Below are positions 15,804 through 26,432 of a stretch of DNA of 40,741 nucleotides, one piece after another (the stretch's first letter is position 1; the number at the start of each line of letters is the position of its first letter). Source of the DNA: Poseidonocella sp. HB161398 (GTDB lineage: Bacteria; Pseudomonadota; Alphaproteobacteria; Rhodobacterales; Rhodobacteraceae); the NCBI RefSeq assembly GCF_005870025.1, contig NZ_VATA01000058.1:1-40741 (forward strand). The letters are read 5' to 3'. The position numbers were made by a program, and so were the translations under genes. Under the pieces are notes generated by a model. It saw only the letters and a program-made list of their open reading frames with translations. It had not been told where the DNA came from and did no database searches.

Positions 15804-15831
15804 ATCCTAGGCGTTTCGTCTACCGAAACAA
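15804..15831 (-). promoter_or_regulatory. Predicted iclR promoter containing an IclR-type operator
   Basis: Reading leftward: TTGTTT at 15831-15826, a 16-base spacer, and TAGGAT at 15809-15804. The spacer is almost filled by a perfect inverted repeat, GTTTCG (15813-15818), TCTAC, CGAAAC (15824-15829). An operator placed in the spacer is expected to block RNA polymerase. The operator also lies upstream of a TTGACA (15845-15850) that could serve the rightward operon, although no good -10 follows it. Confidence 0.5.
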
Positions 15832-15954
15832 GATCAAAATGAAATTGACATTCATGTCCCGTCTTTCGTTTTCTCGGCGCATCTGGACCGCTTGCGCGGC
15901 CTTGCCGAACCGCCCGGACAAGGACGGACCGGCCTCCAACAAGGGAACCTGACT

Positions 15955-17544
15955 TTGCTGACCTCCATGACCCGGCGCCGTTTCCATGGCTCCGTTCTCG
16001 CTCTGCTTGCCGCCTCTGCCGCCGTCCCCGCCCTCGCACAGCAGGAGGCGCATCTGTCGATCGGCATGGCCGCGCCGATCACCTCGCTCGACCCGCACGA
16101 GGATTCCAACTCGCCCAACAACGCGACCAGCCGCCATATCTGGGACAGCCTGATCAACCGCGGCGGCGCCGCCGAGAACAAGCCGCAGCTGGCCACCGAA
16201 TGGGAGATCGTCGACGACACCCATTGGCGCTTCAAGCTGCGCGAGGGGGTGAAATTCCATGACGGCAGCGATTTCGACGCCGGGGACGTGGTCGCCTCGC
16301 TGATCCGCGCGCGCGACAAGGACAGCCAGGCCTTCGCCTCCTATACCCGCAACATCGCCAGCGTCACCGCCGAGGATCCGCATACCGTGCTGGTCGAGAC
16401 CACGGTGCCGGACCCGATGATCCTCAACTCGCTGAGCCGCATCCGCATCATCAGCGCCGACTATGCCGACGCGTCCGTCGCCGATTTCGAGACCGGCCCC
16501 GCCGCGGTCGGCACCGGCCCGTTCAAGCTGGTCTCCTACACGCCCGGCGACCGGATCGAGCTGGAGCGCAACGACGACTACTTCGACGGCCCCGCGGAGT
16601 GGAGCAAGGTCACGCTGCGGCTGGTGCCCGACGATGGCGGCCGACTGGCCTCGCTGCTGGCGGGCGACCTGGACCTGATCGAGACCCTGCCCGCGGAGGG
16701 CGTCGCGCGGGTCGAGCAGAATGCCGATCTGAAGGTGATCCGCGGCCAGTCGACCCGGCTGGTCTTCCTGGGCATGGACGTGGCGCGCGACGAGTCGCCC
16801 TTCGTCACCGCCAAGGACGGCTCGCCGCTGGGATCGAACCCGTTCAAGGACGAGCGGGTGCGCCGCGCGCTCCTGATGGCGATGAACCGCGAAGCGATCG
16901 TCGACCGGGTGATGCAGAAGAACGGCACCGTCGCCGACCAGTTCGTCGCCGAGGGCTTCTTCGGCCATTCCGACCTGGTGGAGAAGGTCGGCTACGACCC
17001 CGAGGGCGCCAAGGCGCTGCTGGCCGAGGCGGGCTATCCCGACGGCTTCGCGCTGACCATCCACGGGCCCTCGGGCCGCTATGTCAATGACAGCGAGGTG
17101 CTGCAGGCCGCGGGGCAGATGCTGACCCGCATCGGCATCGACACCAAGGTCGAGGTGCTGCCCTGGTCGGTCTATTCCGGCAAGTACTCGAAAGGCGACT
17201 ACTCGCTCTTCCTGGGCTCCTGGGGCGTCAATACCGGCGAGGTGTCGAACCCGGCCCTGGCCGTGGTCGCGGGCCGAGACGCCGAGAAGGGCACCGGGCG
17301 CTACAATGGCGGCGGCATCGACGTGCCGGAGATCAACGCGCTGCTCGACGAGGCGACCTCCACCCTGGCCGAGGACGCCCGCGAACCGCTGCTGCAGAAG
17401 GTGTCCGAGCTGACCTTCAACCATGTCTGGCTGCTGCCGATGCATTACGAGAATGTCGTGATGGGCGCCAAGTCCAGCATCGAGTTCGCGCCGCGCGGCG
17501 ACAAGTACACCCTGGCCTACGAGGTGCATGGCAGCACCGAGTGA
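15955..17544 (+). CDS. Peptide/nickel-type ABC transporter, substrate-binding protein (family 5)
   Basis: A family-5 extracellular solute-binding protein of about 529 residues. The N-terminus has a twin-arginine-like TRRRFHG followed by a hydrophobic stretch and ALAQ, so export may be by Tat. TTG 15955 is chosen because AAGGGA lies eight bases upstream; ATG 15967, four codons later, has no close ribosome site but is the alternative. Typical landmarks are the early LDPHEDS and the FHDGSDFDAGDVVASL region. It heads the peptide transporter operon. The ligand may be a peptide, perhaps a gamma-glutamyl compound given the downstream enzyme. Confidence 0.92.
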   Translation: MLTSMTRRRFHGSVLALLAASAAVPALAQQEAHLSIGMAAPITSLDPHEDSNSPNNATSRHIWDSLINRGGAAENKPQLATEWEIVDDTHWRFKLREGVKFHDGSDFDAGDVVASLIRARDKDSQAFASYTRNIASVTAEDPHTVLVETTVPDPMILNSLSRIRIISADYADASVADFETGPAAVGTGPFKLVSYTPGDRIELERNDDYFDGPAEWSKVTLRLVPDDGGRLASLLAGDLDLIETLPAEGVARVEQNADLKVIRGQSTRLVFLGMDVARDESPFVTAKDGSPLGSNPFKDERVRRALLMAMNREAIVDRVMQKNGTVADQFVAEGFFGHSDLVEKVGYDPEGAKALLAEAGYPDGFALTIHGPSGRYVNDSEVLQAAGQMLTRIGIDTKVEVLPWSVYSGKYSKGDYSLFLGSWGVNTGEVSNPALAVVAGRDAEKGTGRYNGGGIDVPEINALLDEATSTLAEDAREPLLQKVSELTFNHVWLLPMHYENVVMGAKSSIEFAPRGDKYTLAYEVHGSTE

Positions 17545-17552
17545 AACGGCCC

Positions 17553-17598
17553 GCCGGGGACGGCGCATGTCCCCGGCCCCTGCCGCCCCTCCGGCGGC
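17553..17598 (+). repeat. Two tandem hairpins after the binding-protein gene
   Basis: First hairpin: perfect 9-base arms at 17553-17561 and 17569-17577, loop of 7. Second: 6-base arms at 17582-17587 and 17593-17598, loop of 5. They fill the spacer between the binding-protein stop and the next gene. Such structures often stabilise the upstream mRNA or cause partial termination, so the binding protein is made in excess over the rest. Confidence 0.55.
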
Positions 17599-17627
17599 GC
17601 AGACGACCCTTCCCGACAGGAGACCCC

Positions 17628-18479
17628 ATGCAGGAGCTTGCAACGGCCGGGAGCGCAGCGCGCGCCCGGGCCATCTACGACTATGGCGAAACCGCCATCT
17701 TCGCCTCGAGCGCGGATCCGCGCTTCCACATGATGCTCTACGTGCCGCCCGCCGCGGCGGACGGGCGCAAGCTGGACCTGCTGGTGGCGGTGCATGGCAC
17801 CGGCCGCACCTCGGCCTTCGAGTTCCGCGACGGCTTCGCCGAATTCGGGCTCTACAACGACTGCGCCATCCTCTGCCCGGTCTTCCCGGTCAATGTCCGC
17901 GGCGACGGCGCGCGCTCGGGCTACAAGTACATGGCCGAGGGCGACATCCGCTATGACGAGCTGGTCCTCGCCATGGTCGCCGAGATGGCGGAGAAATACG
18001 GCCAGGACTGGTCGCGCTTCGCCCTGTTCGGCTATTCCGGCGGCGGCCATTTCGCCCACCGCTTCGCGATCCTGCATCCCGAGAAGCTCTGGGCGGTCTC
18101 GATCGGCGCGCCGGGCTCGGTGACGCTGCTCGATCCCGCGCGCGACTGGTGGGTCGGCATCCGCGACCTGGCGGAGAAGTTCGGCCGTCCCTTCGACGCG
18201 GCGGCGCTGGCGCGGCTGCCGGTGCACATGGTGGTGGGCAGCCTCGACCTGGAGACCTGGGAGATCACCCATGCGCCCGGCGCGGCCTATTACATGGAAG
18301 GCGCCAACGATGCCGGCAGCACCCGGCCAGAGCGGCTGCGCAGCCTGCAGAGATCCTTCGAGGCGGCGGGGGCCAGCGTGACCTTCGACGAGGTGCCGGG
18401 CGTCTCGCATGACCGGATGAAATGCATCGGCCGGGTCAAGGCCTTCCTGGCCCGCACCCTGAAGGAGCGCCGCGCATGA
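17628..18479 (+). CDS. Alpha/beta hydrolase in the peptide-transport operon
   Basis: A 283-residue serine hydrolase: HGTG near residue 56, nucleophile S137 in GYSGGG, an acidic residue in VGSLDLE and a histidine in VPGVSHDR. Layout resembles polyhydroxybutyrate-depolymerase-like or dienelactone-hydrolase-like esterases and some peptidases; I cannot assign a substrate. No signal peptide. ACAGGAG precedes ATG 17628. Its stop overlaps the start of the gamma-glutamyltransferase gene (ATGA), so the two are coupled and may act in sequence on the imported compound. Confidence 0.8.
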   Translation: MQELATAGSAARARAIYDYGETAIFASSADPRFHMMLYVPPAAADGRKLDLLVAVHGTGRTSAFEFRDGFAEFGLYNDCAILCPVFPVNVRGDGARSGYKYMAEGDIRYDELVLAMVAEMAEKYGQDWSRFALFGYSGGGHFAHRFAILHPEKLWAVSIGAPGSVTLLDPARDWWVGIRDLAEKFGRPFDAAALARLPVHMVVGSLDLETWEITHAPGAAYYMEGANDAGSTRPERLRSLQRSFEAAGASVTFDEVPGVSHDRMKCIGRVKAFLARTLKERRA

Positions 18480-20089
18480 TCCGCAACGCCACCATTGTCG
18501 CGCCCCAGCCCGAAGCGGTGGAGGCCGGGGCCGAGGTGCTGGAGCGCGGCGGCAATGCCGTCGACGCGGCGCTGGCCTGCGCCTTCGTGCAGGGCGTGGT
18601 TGATCCGCAGATGTCGGGGATCGGCGGCTTCGGCTCGATGCAGGTCTACATGCCCGGGCGCGGCCTCCACGAGGTGCTGGAATTCTACGCGCTCGCCCCG
18701 GCGAAGGCGGTGCCGGACATGTGGCTCGACAAGCTCAAGGGCCAGAGCCGCGACGGCTTCGGCTTCATCCTCGAGGACAATATCTCGGAGCTCGGCTACC
18801 TGGCCTGCTGCACTCCGGGCTCTCTGAAGGGCTACGAGACGGCGCTGCGCGACTACGGCAGCTGGGACTGGGCCGACCTGATCGCCCCGGCGGTCCGCTA
18901 TGCCGAGGAGGGCTTCAAGATCCGCCCGCACATGCACTGGTACTGGACCAAGGACCAGAGCGGCGACGGCCAGGTGAATACCCGCGACAAGCTGGCCTTC
19001 TCCGCCACCGGGCGGCGGGTCTACTTCCGCGAGGACGGCACGCTGCGCGGCGTCGGGGAGATCCTGCGCAATCCCGATCTCGGCCGCACCCTGCGGCGGA
19101 TCGCGGAAAGCGGCTCCTCCGACATCTTCTACCATGGCGAGATCGCCGAACAGATCGCCGCGGATTTCGCCGCCCATGGCGGGCTGATCGGGCGCGAGGA
19201 CCTGGCGCAGTACGCCGTCACCCGCGCGGCGCCGGTCTGGGGCAGCTACCGCGGCCATCCGGTCGCCTCCAGCCCGCCGCCGGGATCGGGCATGCCGATG
19301 ATCGAGCTCCTGCACATCCTGGAGAATTTCGACCTCGCCGCGATGGGCCATGGCACGGCGGAATACGTGCGCACGCTCTTCGAGGCGATGAAGCACATGA
19401 CGATCGACAAGGATGCCCATATGGGCGACCCGGCCTATGTCGAGGTGCCGGTGGAACGGCTGCTGTCGAAGGCCCATGCCGCCGCGATCGCGGACCGGAT
19501 CAAGCGGGGCGAGCGCGCCAATGTCGAGCGGCTGGACCTGTCGCAGCGCGACACGACGCATATCTCGGTGATCGACCGCGAGGGCAATGCCGTGGCGCTG
19601 ACCCATTCGCTGGGATCGCCCTCGGGCGCGATCACCGACGGGCTGGGCTTCATGTACAACGGCCTGATGGGCCGGTTCGACCCGCGCCCGGGCCGAGCCG
19701 CCTCGATCGCCCCGCGCAAGCGCCGCGCCAGCTCGGCCGCGCCGACCATCGTCTTCGACGGCGACAGCCCGGCCATCGTGATCGGCGCGCCGGGCGGCAG
19801 CTACATCGCGCCCACCGTCGCCCAGGGGATCGTCAACATGATCGATTTCGGCATGGGCATCCACGAGGCGGTGGCGGCGCCGCGGCTGGTCGGCGTGTCG
19901 AACAGCATCGACATCTGCAACCGCATCCGCCGCTCCGTCGCCGCCGAGCTGCGCGCCGAGGGCTATGACGTGGTGCGCTCGCCGCAGACCTATGCCTTTG
20001 CCGCGCTTCACGGTATCCGGATCAGCGACGGGATCTCCTCGGGCGCTGCCGATCCGCAGCGCGACGGCATGGCGATCAGCGTCGCGTGA
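18476..20089 (+). CDS. ggt: Gamma-glutamyltransferase family protein
   Basis: A 537-residue Ntn-hydrolase. The nucleophile is T360 in RDTTHISVID, where the precursor should cleave itself into large and small subunits. Other family marks are the N-terminal GGNAVDAALA and GIGGFG, the late GLGFMYNG and IGAPGGSYI. There is no signal peptide, unlike E. coli Ggt, so it should work in the cytoplasm on imported material. Family members hydrolyse or transfer gamma-glutamyl groups; some are cephalosporin acylases or act on other amides, so glutathione is only one possibility. Coupled to the hydrolase upstream; 19 bases from the first permease. Confidence 0.88.
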   Translation: MIRNATIVAPQPEAVEAGAEVLERGGNAVDAALACAFVQGVVDPQMSGIGGFGSMQVYMPGRGLHEVLEFYALAPAKAVPDMWLDKLKGQSRDGFGFILEDNISELGYLACCTPGSLKGYETALRDYGSWDWADLIAPAVRYAEEGFKIRPHMHWYWTKDQSGDGQVNTRDKLAFSATGRRVYFREDGTLRGVGEILRNPDLGRTLRRIAESGSSDIFYHGEIAEQIAADFAAHGGLIGREDLAQYAVTRAAPVWGSYRGHPVASSPPPGSGMPMIELLHILENFDLAAMGHGTAEYVRTLFEAMKHMTIDKDAHMGDPAYVEVPVERLLSKAHAAAIADRIKRGERANVERLDLSQRDTTHISVIDREGNAVALTHSLGSPSGAITDGLGFMYNGLMGRFDPRPGRAASIAPRKRRASSAAPTIVFDGDSPAIVIGAPGGSYIAPTVAQGIVNMIDFGMGIHEAVAAPRLVGVSNSIDICNRIRRSVAAELRAEGYDVVRSPQTYAFAALHGIRISDGISSGAADPQRDGMAISVA

Positions 20090-20108
20090 CCCCGAAGGAC
20101 CCAGAGTC

Positions 20109-21083
20109 ATGATCACCACTCTCATCCGGCGCGCGATACAGGCGGGATTCGTCATCTTCGCGATGACGCTGATCGTCTTTCTCGGCGTCAACGTGATCGG
20201 CAACCCGGTCGACATCCTGATCAACCCGGATCTGAACCAGGCCGAGCGGCTGCGGGTGATCCAGAATCTCGGGCTGGACCAGCCGCTCTGGCGGCAGTAC
20301 CTGGGCTTCCTCCACGGGCTGGCCCAGGGCAATTTCGGCGACAGCTTCGTCTATGGCCGCCCGGCGCTGCAGGTGATCGCCGAACGGCTGCCCGCGACGC
20401 TGGAGCTGGCGCTCTGCGCGATGGTCATCGCCATCGTCATCGGCCTGCCGCTGGGGCTCTATGCCGGGCTCTATCCCGAGCGGATCTCCTCTCGGCTGAT
20501 CATGACCGGCTCGATCCTCGGCTTCTCGCTGCCGACCTTCTGGGTGGGGCTGATGTTCATCCTGCTCTTCGCGGTGCAGCTGGGCTGGCTGCCCTCGAAC
20601 GGGCGCGGCGAGACGGCGGAGTTCCTGGGCGCGAAATGGTCCTTCCTCACCCGCGACGGGCTGGCGCATCTGGTCCTGCCCGCCCTGAACCTCGCGCTCT
20701 TCAAGACCTCGCTGATCCTGCGGCTGACCCGCGCGGGCGTGCAGGAGGTGGTGCTGCAGGACTTCGTCAAGTTCGCCCGCGCCAAGGGCCTGCGCGAGAG
20801 CCGCATCGTGCTGGTCCATATCCTGAAGAACCTGATGATCCCGGTCATCACCATCATCGGGCTGGAATTCGGATCGCTCATCGCCTTCTCGGTGGTGACG
20901 GAAAGCATCTTCGGCTGGCCGGGCATGGGCAAGCTGATCATCGACAGCATCAACCTGCTCGACCGTCCGGTCATCGTCGCCTACCTGATGATGATGGTCG
21001 TGCTCTTCGTGTCGCTGAACTTCGTCATCGACATCTGCTACACGCTGCTGGACCCGCGCGTCCGGCTCGACGGCAAGGGATAG
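20109..21083 (+). CDS. Peptide-type ABC transporter permease (DppB-like)
   Basis: A 324-residue permease with six predicted helices. The family features are the N-terminal LDQPLWRQYLGFL, the GNFGDS that follows, and the EAA-like loop FVKFARAKGLRESRIVLVHI. It forms a heterodimer with the next gene's product. The ATG at 20109 gives the standard N-terminus; the longer frame from 19965 overlaps the upstream gene and is unsupported. Confidence 0.94.
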   Translation: MITTLIRRAIQAGFVIFAMTLIVFLGVNVIGNPVDILINPDLNQAERLRVIQNLGLDQPLWRQYLGFLHGLAQGNFGDSFVYGRPALQVIAERLPATLELALCAMVIAIVIGLPLGLYAGLYPERISSRLIMTGSILGFSLPTFWVGLMFILLFAVQLGWLPSNGRGETAEFLGAKWSFLTRDGLAHLVLPALNLALFKTSLILRLTRAGVQEVVLQDFVKFARAKGLRESRIVLVHILKNLMIPVITIIGLEFGSLIAFSVVTESIFGWPGMGKLIIDSINLLDRPVIVAYLMMMVVLFVSLNFVIDICYTLLDPRVRLDGKG

Positions 21084-21089
21084 GCCGCC

Positions 21090-22016
21090 ATGGACAGCAA
21101 GCTTGCCGACACTGCCGGGATCGCCGCCGCCGAGGAGGCGCCGCCGCCCGCCCGCGCCTGGCCCGCGATCCGCCGCTTCTTCGCCGCGCCCTCGGCGCTG
21201 GTCGGCGCCCTGGGGCTGGTCGCGATCATCGCAGTCGCGGTCTTCGCGCCGCTCCTGGCGCCGCAGGATCCCTACGACCTGATGCAGCTCGACATCATGG
21301 ACAGCCGCCTGCCTCCCGGATCCGAGAGCTTCGCCGGGCTGCCCTACCATCTGGGCACGGACGGGCAGGGGCGCGACATCCTCTCGGGGATCATGTACGG
21401 GCTGCGCACCTCGCTTATCGTCGGGCTGGCCTCGGCCATCGTTGCGGCGCTGATCGGCACCACCGCGGGGCTGATGGCGGCCTATCTGGGCGGGCGTGCC
21501 GAGACCGCGGTGATGCGGCTCGTCGACCTGCAGCTGTCCTTTCCGACGATCCTGATGGCGCTGATGGTGCTGGCGATCCTCGGCAACGGCGTGGCCAATG
21601 TCGTGCTGGCGATCATCGTCGCGGAATGGGCGACCTATGCGCGGACCGCCCGCGGCACCGCGCTGGTGGAGCGCGAGAAGGAGTATATCGAGGCCGCGCG
21701 CTGCCTGCGCATCCCCGGCCACCGGGTGCTCTTGCGCCACATGCTGCCGAACTGCCTGGCGCCGATCATCGTCATCGCCACCATGCAGGTGGCCCGCGCC
21801 ATCGGGCTTGAGGCGACGCTCTCCTTCCTCGGGCTCGGCGCCTCGGTTACGCAGCCGTCGCTCGGCATGCTGATCGCCAATGGCTACCAGTACCTGCTTT
21901 CGGGGCTCTACTGGATCAGCTTCTATCCCGGCATCGCGCTGCTCCTGACCATCGTTTCCATCAATCTCGTCGGCGACCGGCTGCGCGACGTGCTCAATCC
22001 CCGGAGGGCCCGATGA
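21090..22016 (+). CDS. Peptide-type ABC transporter permease (DppC-like)
   Basis: A 308-residue permease. A cytoplasmic N-terminal tail of about 30 residues precedes the first helix. HLGTDGQGRDILSGIMYGLRTS is the family's usual periplasm-side entry, followed by the EAA loop YIEAARCLRIPGHRVLLRH. It starts six bases after the DppB-like gene and overlaps the next ATPase gene by four bases (ATGA), showing tight coupling. Confidence 0.94.
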   Translation: MDSKLADTAGIAAAEEAPPPARAWPAIRRFFAAPSALVGALGLVAIIAVAVFAPLLAPQDPYDLMQLDIMDSRLPPGSESFAGLPYHLGTDGQGRDILSGIMYGLRTSLIVGLASAIVAALIGTTAGLMAAYLGGRAETAVMRLVDLQLSFPTILMALMVLAILGNGVANVVLAIIVAEWATYARTARGTALVEREKEYIEAARCLRIPGHRVLLRHMLPNCLAPIIVIATMQVARAIGLEATLSFLGLGASVTQPSLGMLIANGYQYLLSGLYWISFYPGIALLLTIVSINLVGDRLRDVLNPRRAR

Positions 22017-22980
22017 CCGCTCTGCTCGATGTCCGCGGCCTCGTCACCGCCTTTCCAGGTCCCGAAGGCGACCTGCGCGCGGTGGACGAGGTCTCCTTCC
22101 AGCTCGCCCGCGGCGAGGTGCTGGGCCTTGTCGGCGAAAGCGGGTCCGGCAAGAGCGTCACCGGCTTTTCGATCATGGGGCTGGTCGATCCGCCCGGCCG
22201 CGTCGCCGCGGGGCAGATCCTGTTCGACGGGGCGGATCTGGCGCAGGCGGATGCCGACACCCGCCGCTCGCTGCGCGGGCGCCGGATCGCCATGGTCTTC
22301 CAGGACCCGATGATGACGCTGAACCCGGTGCTGCGGATCGGCACGCAGATGACCGAGGCGCTGCATGCCCATGTGCAGATCTCGCGCCAGGAGGCGCGGG
22401 CGCGGGCGCGCGACGCGCTCGGCCTGGTCGGCATTCCCTCGCCCGAGGAACGGCTCGACGGCTATCCGCATGAATTCTCGGGCGGCATGCGGCAGCGGGT
22501 GGCGATTGCCATCGCGCTGCTGCACCGGCCGGATCTGATCATCGCCGACGAGCCGACCACCGCGCTCGACGTCACCATCCAGGCGCAGATCCTGTCGGAA
22601 TTCCAGAAGCTGACCGAGGAGCAGGGCACGGCTGTCATCTGGATCACCCATGACCTGGCCATCGTCTCGGGGCTCGCCGACCGGATCGCGGTGATGTATG
22701 GCGGCCGCATCGTCGAGACCGGCGGCATCGAGGAGGTGCTGCGCGCGCCGCGCCATCCCTATACGCGCGGGCTGATCCGCTCGGTCCCGTCCGAGAACAC
22801 CCGCGGCACCCGGCTGGCGCAGATCCCCGGCGTCACTCCCAGCCTCGGCCGGATGCCCGCCGGCTGCGCCTTCCGCAGCCGCTGCGGCCGCGCCGATGCC
22901 GCCTGCGCCGCCCGGCCGGGCCGCTTCGGCAGCCTCGGCGCCTACCACCGCTGCTTCCACCCGCATGAGGAGACGCTCGC

Positions 22981-22984
<4 letters not shown>
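22013..22984 (+). CDS. Peptide-type ABC transporter ATPase (DppD-like)
   Basis: A 323-residue ATPase with Walker A GESGSGKS, signature FSGGMRQR, Walker [14 protein letters not shown] and the switch histidine in ITHDL. The C-terminal oligopeptide-transporter extension carries the cysteine-rich [11 protein letters not shown] region seen in DppD/OppD, which can bind an iron-sulfur cluster in some homologues. It works with the next ATPase as a heterodimer. The start ATG overlaps the DppC-like stop. Confidence 0.95.
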
Positions 22985-23999
<1,015 letters not shown>

Positions 24000-24003
<4 letters not shown>

Positions 24004-25037
24004 CGGCCGGGCTCCGCCCCAGCTTCGCCATGGCGCTCGCCGCGGGAACGGCGGGCGGGGCGCTCTTCACCTGGATCGGCATGCCGCTGTCGTGGATGCT
24101 GGGCTCGATGGCGGCGTCCGGGCTGGCCTCGATCCTGCATCTGCCGGTCAAGGGATCGCGCCGCGCCCGGCCGCCGATGTCGGCGGTGATCGGCGCGATG
24201 CTCGGATCGCAATTCGGCCGCGACACGCTGGAAAGCGCCGCGCTCTGGTGGCCGGCCCTGCCGGGGCTCGCCGCCTACCTGGCGGTCTCGGCGGCGATCT
24301 GCACGCTCTACCTGCGCCGCGTCGCCCGGCTCGATCCGGTCACCGCCTTCTTCTCGGCGATGCCGGGCGGTCTGATCGACATGGTGATCCTCGGCACCGA
24401 GCGGGGCGGGGACGAGCGCACCATCGCGCTGATGCATTCCGCGCGGATCTTCCTGGTGGTGATGTTCCTGCCCCTGGTGATGACGCTGGCGACCGGCGCC
24501 GATCCGGTGGCGCAGGCGGCGCAGTGGCGGCCGCTCTCGGCGATGGGCGCGATGGACGCCGCCTATTTCCTCGGGGCGATCGCGGCGGGCACCGGGCTGG
24601 GGCGGCTGGCGCGGCTGCCCGCGCCCTTCCTGATCGGGCCGATGCTGGCCTCGATGCTGCTGCACTGGAGCGGCGCCAGCAGCTTCGCCGTGCCGAGCCT
24701 GGTCATCGCCGCGGCCCAGGTCGTCCTGGGCACCACGGTCGGCTGCCGCTTCGCGGGGATCTCGACCGGGCGGGTGCTGCAGGTGCTGGCGACCTCGGCC
24801 GGGGCGACGGTGATCCTGCTCTGCGTCGCGCTGGCCTTCGCCTTCGGGCTGCATCTGGTGATCGACCTGCCGCCCGAGGGGATCCTGCTGGCCTTTGCGC
24901 CGGGCGGGCTGGCCGAGATGAGCCTGCTGGCGCTGGCGCTGAACCTCGAGGTCTCCTTCGTGGTGGTCTGCCATATCAGCCGGATCGGCATGGTCATCCT
25001 CGGCGCCGGCCTTCTGTCGCGCCGGCGCCGGGGATGA
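24000..25037 (+). CDS. AbrB family membrane protein (duplicated 'ammonia monooxygenase-like' family)
   Basis: A 345-residue protein with about ten hydrophobic helices in two similar halves (residues about 10-160 and 185-340). Each half has a PLSWMLGSM- or [11 protein letters not shown]-like element and an AMPGGLIDM- or APGGLAEMS-like element. This matches the AbrB family, formerly named after ammonia monooxygenase, whose E. coli member regulates aidB expression. The transport role is unproven. It is joined to the peptide ABC operon by a four-base overlap, so it probably belongs to the same uptake or efflux process. Confidence 0.85.
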
Positions 25038-25047
25038 CCGGCCGGGC

Positions 25048-25284
25048 TCAGGAGGACAGCCAGTCCTCCAGCCGCGCCTCGTCCGGGAGCCCGCCGGCAT
25101 GGACCAGATGGCCGTCGATGGCGATGCCCGGGGTGGCGAGCACGCCGGCCATGGCGATGGCCCTGGCATTGGTCACCTTCTCGATGCCGACCTCGATGCC
25201 CAGCTTGGCGGCGGCGGCCTCGACCATCTGCGCGGTGGCCGCGCAGCGCTTGCAGCCGGGGCCGTAGATTGCAACGGATTTCAT
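25048..25284 (-). CDS. Small redox-active disulfide (mini-thioredoxin) protein
   Basis: A 78-residue thioredoxin-fold protein with C11-K-R-C14 and a cis-proline element (ATPGIAIDG). It matches the family called redox-active disulfide protein 2 or MTH895-like. The gene follows the membrane permease gene by 12 bases on the same strand, with AAAGGA as ribosome site. This gene pair recurs in proteobacteria, which suggests the small protein reduces or passes cargo to the permease's cysteine-rich site. That link is inference. Confidence 0.9.
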   Translation of the reverse strand: MKSVAIYGPGCKRCAATAQMVEAAAAKLGIEVGIEKVTNARAIAMAGVLATPGIAIDGHLVHAGGLPDEARLEDWLSS

Positions 25285-25296
25285 GGAAGCGTCCTT

Positions 25297-26361
25297 TCAG
25301 AACAGGAAGTTGAAGAGGTAGCCGACCGCCAGGATGCCGCTGCCGACCACCAGGATGAAAACGGCGATCAGGCGCAGGGTCAGGACCTGGCGGAGGATGA
25401 CCATCTCGGGCAGGGAGAGCGCGATGACGCTCATCATGAAGGCCAGCACCGTCCCGAGCGCCGCGCCCTTCGACAGGAGCGCCTCGACGATCGGGATGAC
25501 GCCCGCGGCATTGGTGTACATCGGGATGCCCATCAGCACCGCGGCGGGGACGGACCACCAGGTCCCGGCGCCCATGATCCGGACCATCATGTCCTCGGGG
25601 ACATAGCCGTGGATCGCCGCGCCGAGCGCGATGCCGAGCAGGATCCAGATCCAGACCCGTCCGAAGATCTCGCGCACTGCCTCCAGCCCGCGGCGGCAGC
25701 GCTCGGCGAAGGCCGGCGGCGCGTCTCCGGCCAGGCCCGCGGCGGCCGCGCCCGACTGGATGTCGCGCACCCAGTCCTGCAGCCAGCCCTCGAGCCGCAG
25801 CTTGCCGATGACGAAGCCCGCCGCGATGGCGATCGCCAGGCCGAAGCCCAGATAGGCGGCGGCGACCTGCCAGCCCACGAGCCCGAAGAGCAGCACCAGC
25901 GCCACCTCGTTGACCATCGGCGCGGCGATCAGGAAGGAGAAGGTCACGCCCAGCGGCACGCCCGCCGAGACGAAGCCGATGAAGAGCGGCACCGCCGAGC
26001 AGGAGCAGAAGGGCGTCATCACCCCGAGCCCCGCGGCAAGGACATTGCCCGCCCCCTCGCGCCGCCCCGATAGCAGCGCGCGGGTCTTCTCGGCCGAGAA
26101 GTAGCTGCGCAGCACGCCCATGGCGAAGACGATCAGCACGAGGAGCATCATCACCTTGGGCACGTCGTAGAAGAAGAAGGCGAGCGCCTCGCCCGTGCGG
26201 CTGTGGCGCTCGACCGGCAGGAGGCCGACCAGCGTCTCGGCCAGCGGCTGCAGCTGCCGGTAGACGAGCCACCAGAGCGTCCCGGCGCCCAGCAGGCCCA
26301 GAGGCCAGTGCCAGTCGCGCCGCGGCGCAGGATGTCGGGAGGGGAAGGTGCCGGCGCTCAT
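25297..26361 (-). CDS. Permease of the YraQ/DUF318 (ArsP-like) family
   Basis: A 354-residue membrane protein with about eight helices. The hallmark PFCSCSAVPLFIG cysteine motif lies near residue 115, and a second related GIPMYTNAAGVIP motif occurs in the C-terminal half. Family members include organoarsenical exporter ArsP and SO_0444-like metal exporters, but many have unknown cargo. ATG 26361 is preceded by GGAAAGGA; the frame upstream to 26490 is unsupported. No ArsR regulator is near; instead an FNR-type box lies upstream. Confidence 0.87.
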   Translation of the reverse strand: MSAGTFPSRHPAPRRDWHWPLGLLGAGTLWWLVYRQLQPLAETLVGLLPVERHSRTGEALAFFFYDVPKVMMLLVLIVFAMGVLRSYFSAEKTRALLSGRREGAGNVLAAGLGVMTPFCSCSAVPLFIGFVSAGVPLGVTFSFLIAAPMVNEVALVLLFGLVGWQVAAAYLGFGLAIAIAAGFVIGKLRLEGWLQDWVRDIQSGAAAAGLAGDAPPAFAERCRRGLEAVREIFGRVWIWILLGIALGAAIHGYVPEDMMVRIMGAGTWWSVPAAVLMGIPMYTNAAGVIPIVEALLSKGAALGTVLAFMMSVIALSLPEMVILRQVLTLRLIAVFILVVGSGILAVGYLFNFLF

Positions 26362-26432
26362 CTTGCAGTCCTTTCCTGCAGCGCCCAGAGGCCTCCGGAT
26401 CCGGCGGCCGTATCGGCGGTGGTTGGATCGGG

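Noticed and set aside
15820-17643. 607-codon minus-strand frame opposite the peptide-binding protein
   Set aside because: Antisense shadow; composition and lack of motifs are typical of complementary high-GC frames.
18290-20332. 680-codon minus-strand frame opposite the GGT-family gene
   Set aside because: Antisense shadow; the plus-strand protein has the conserved nucleophile and family motifs.
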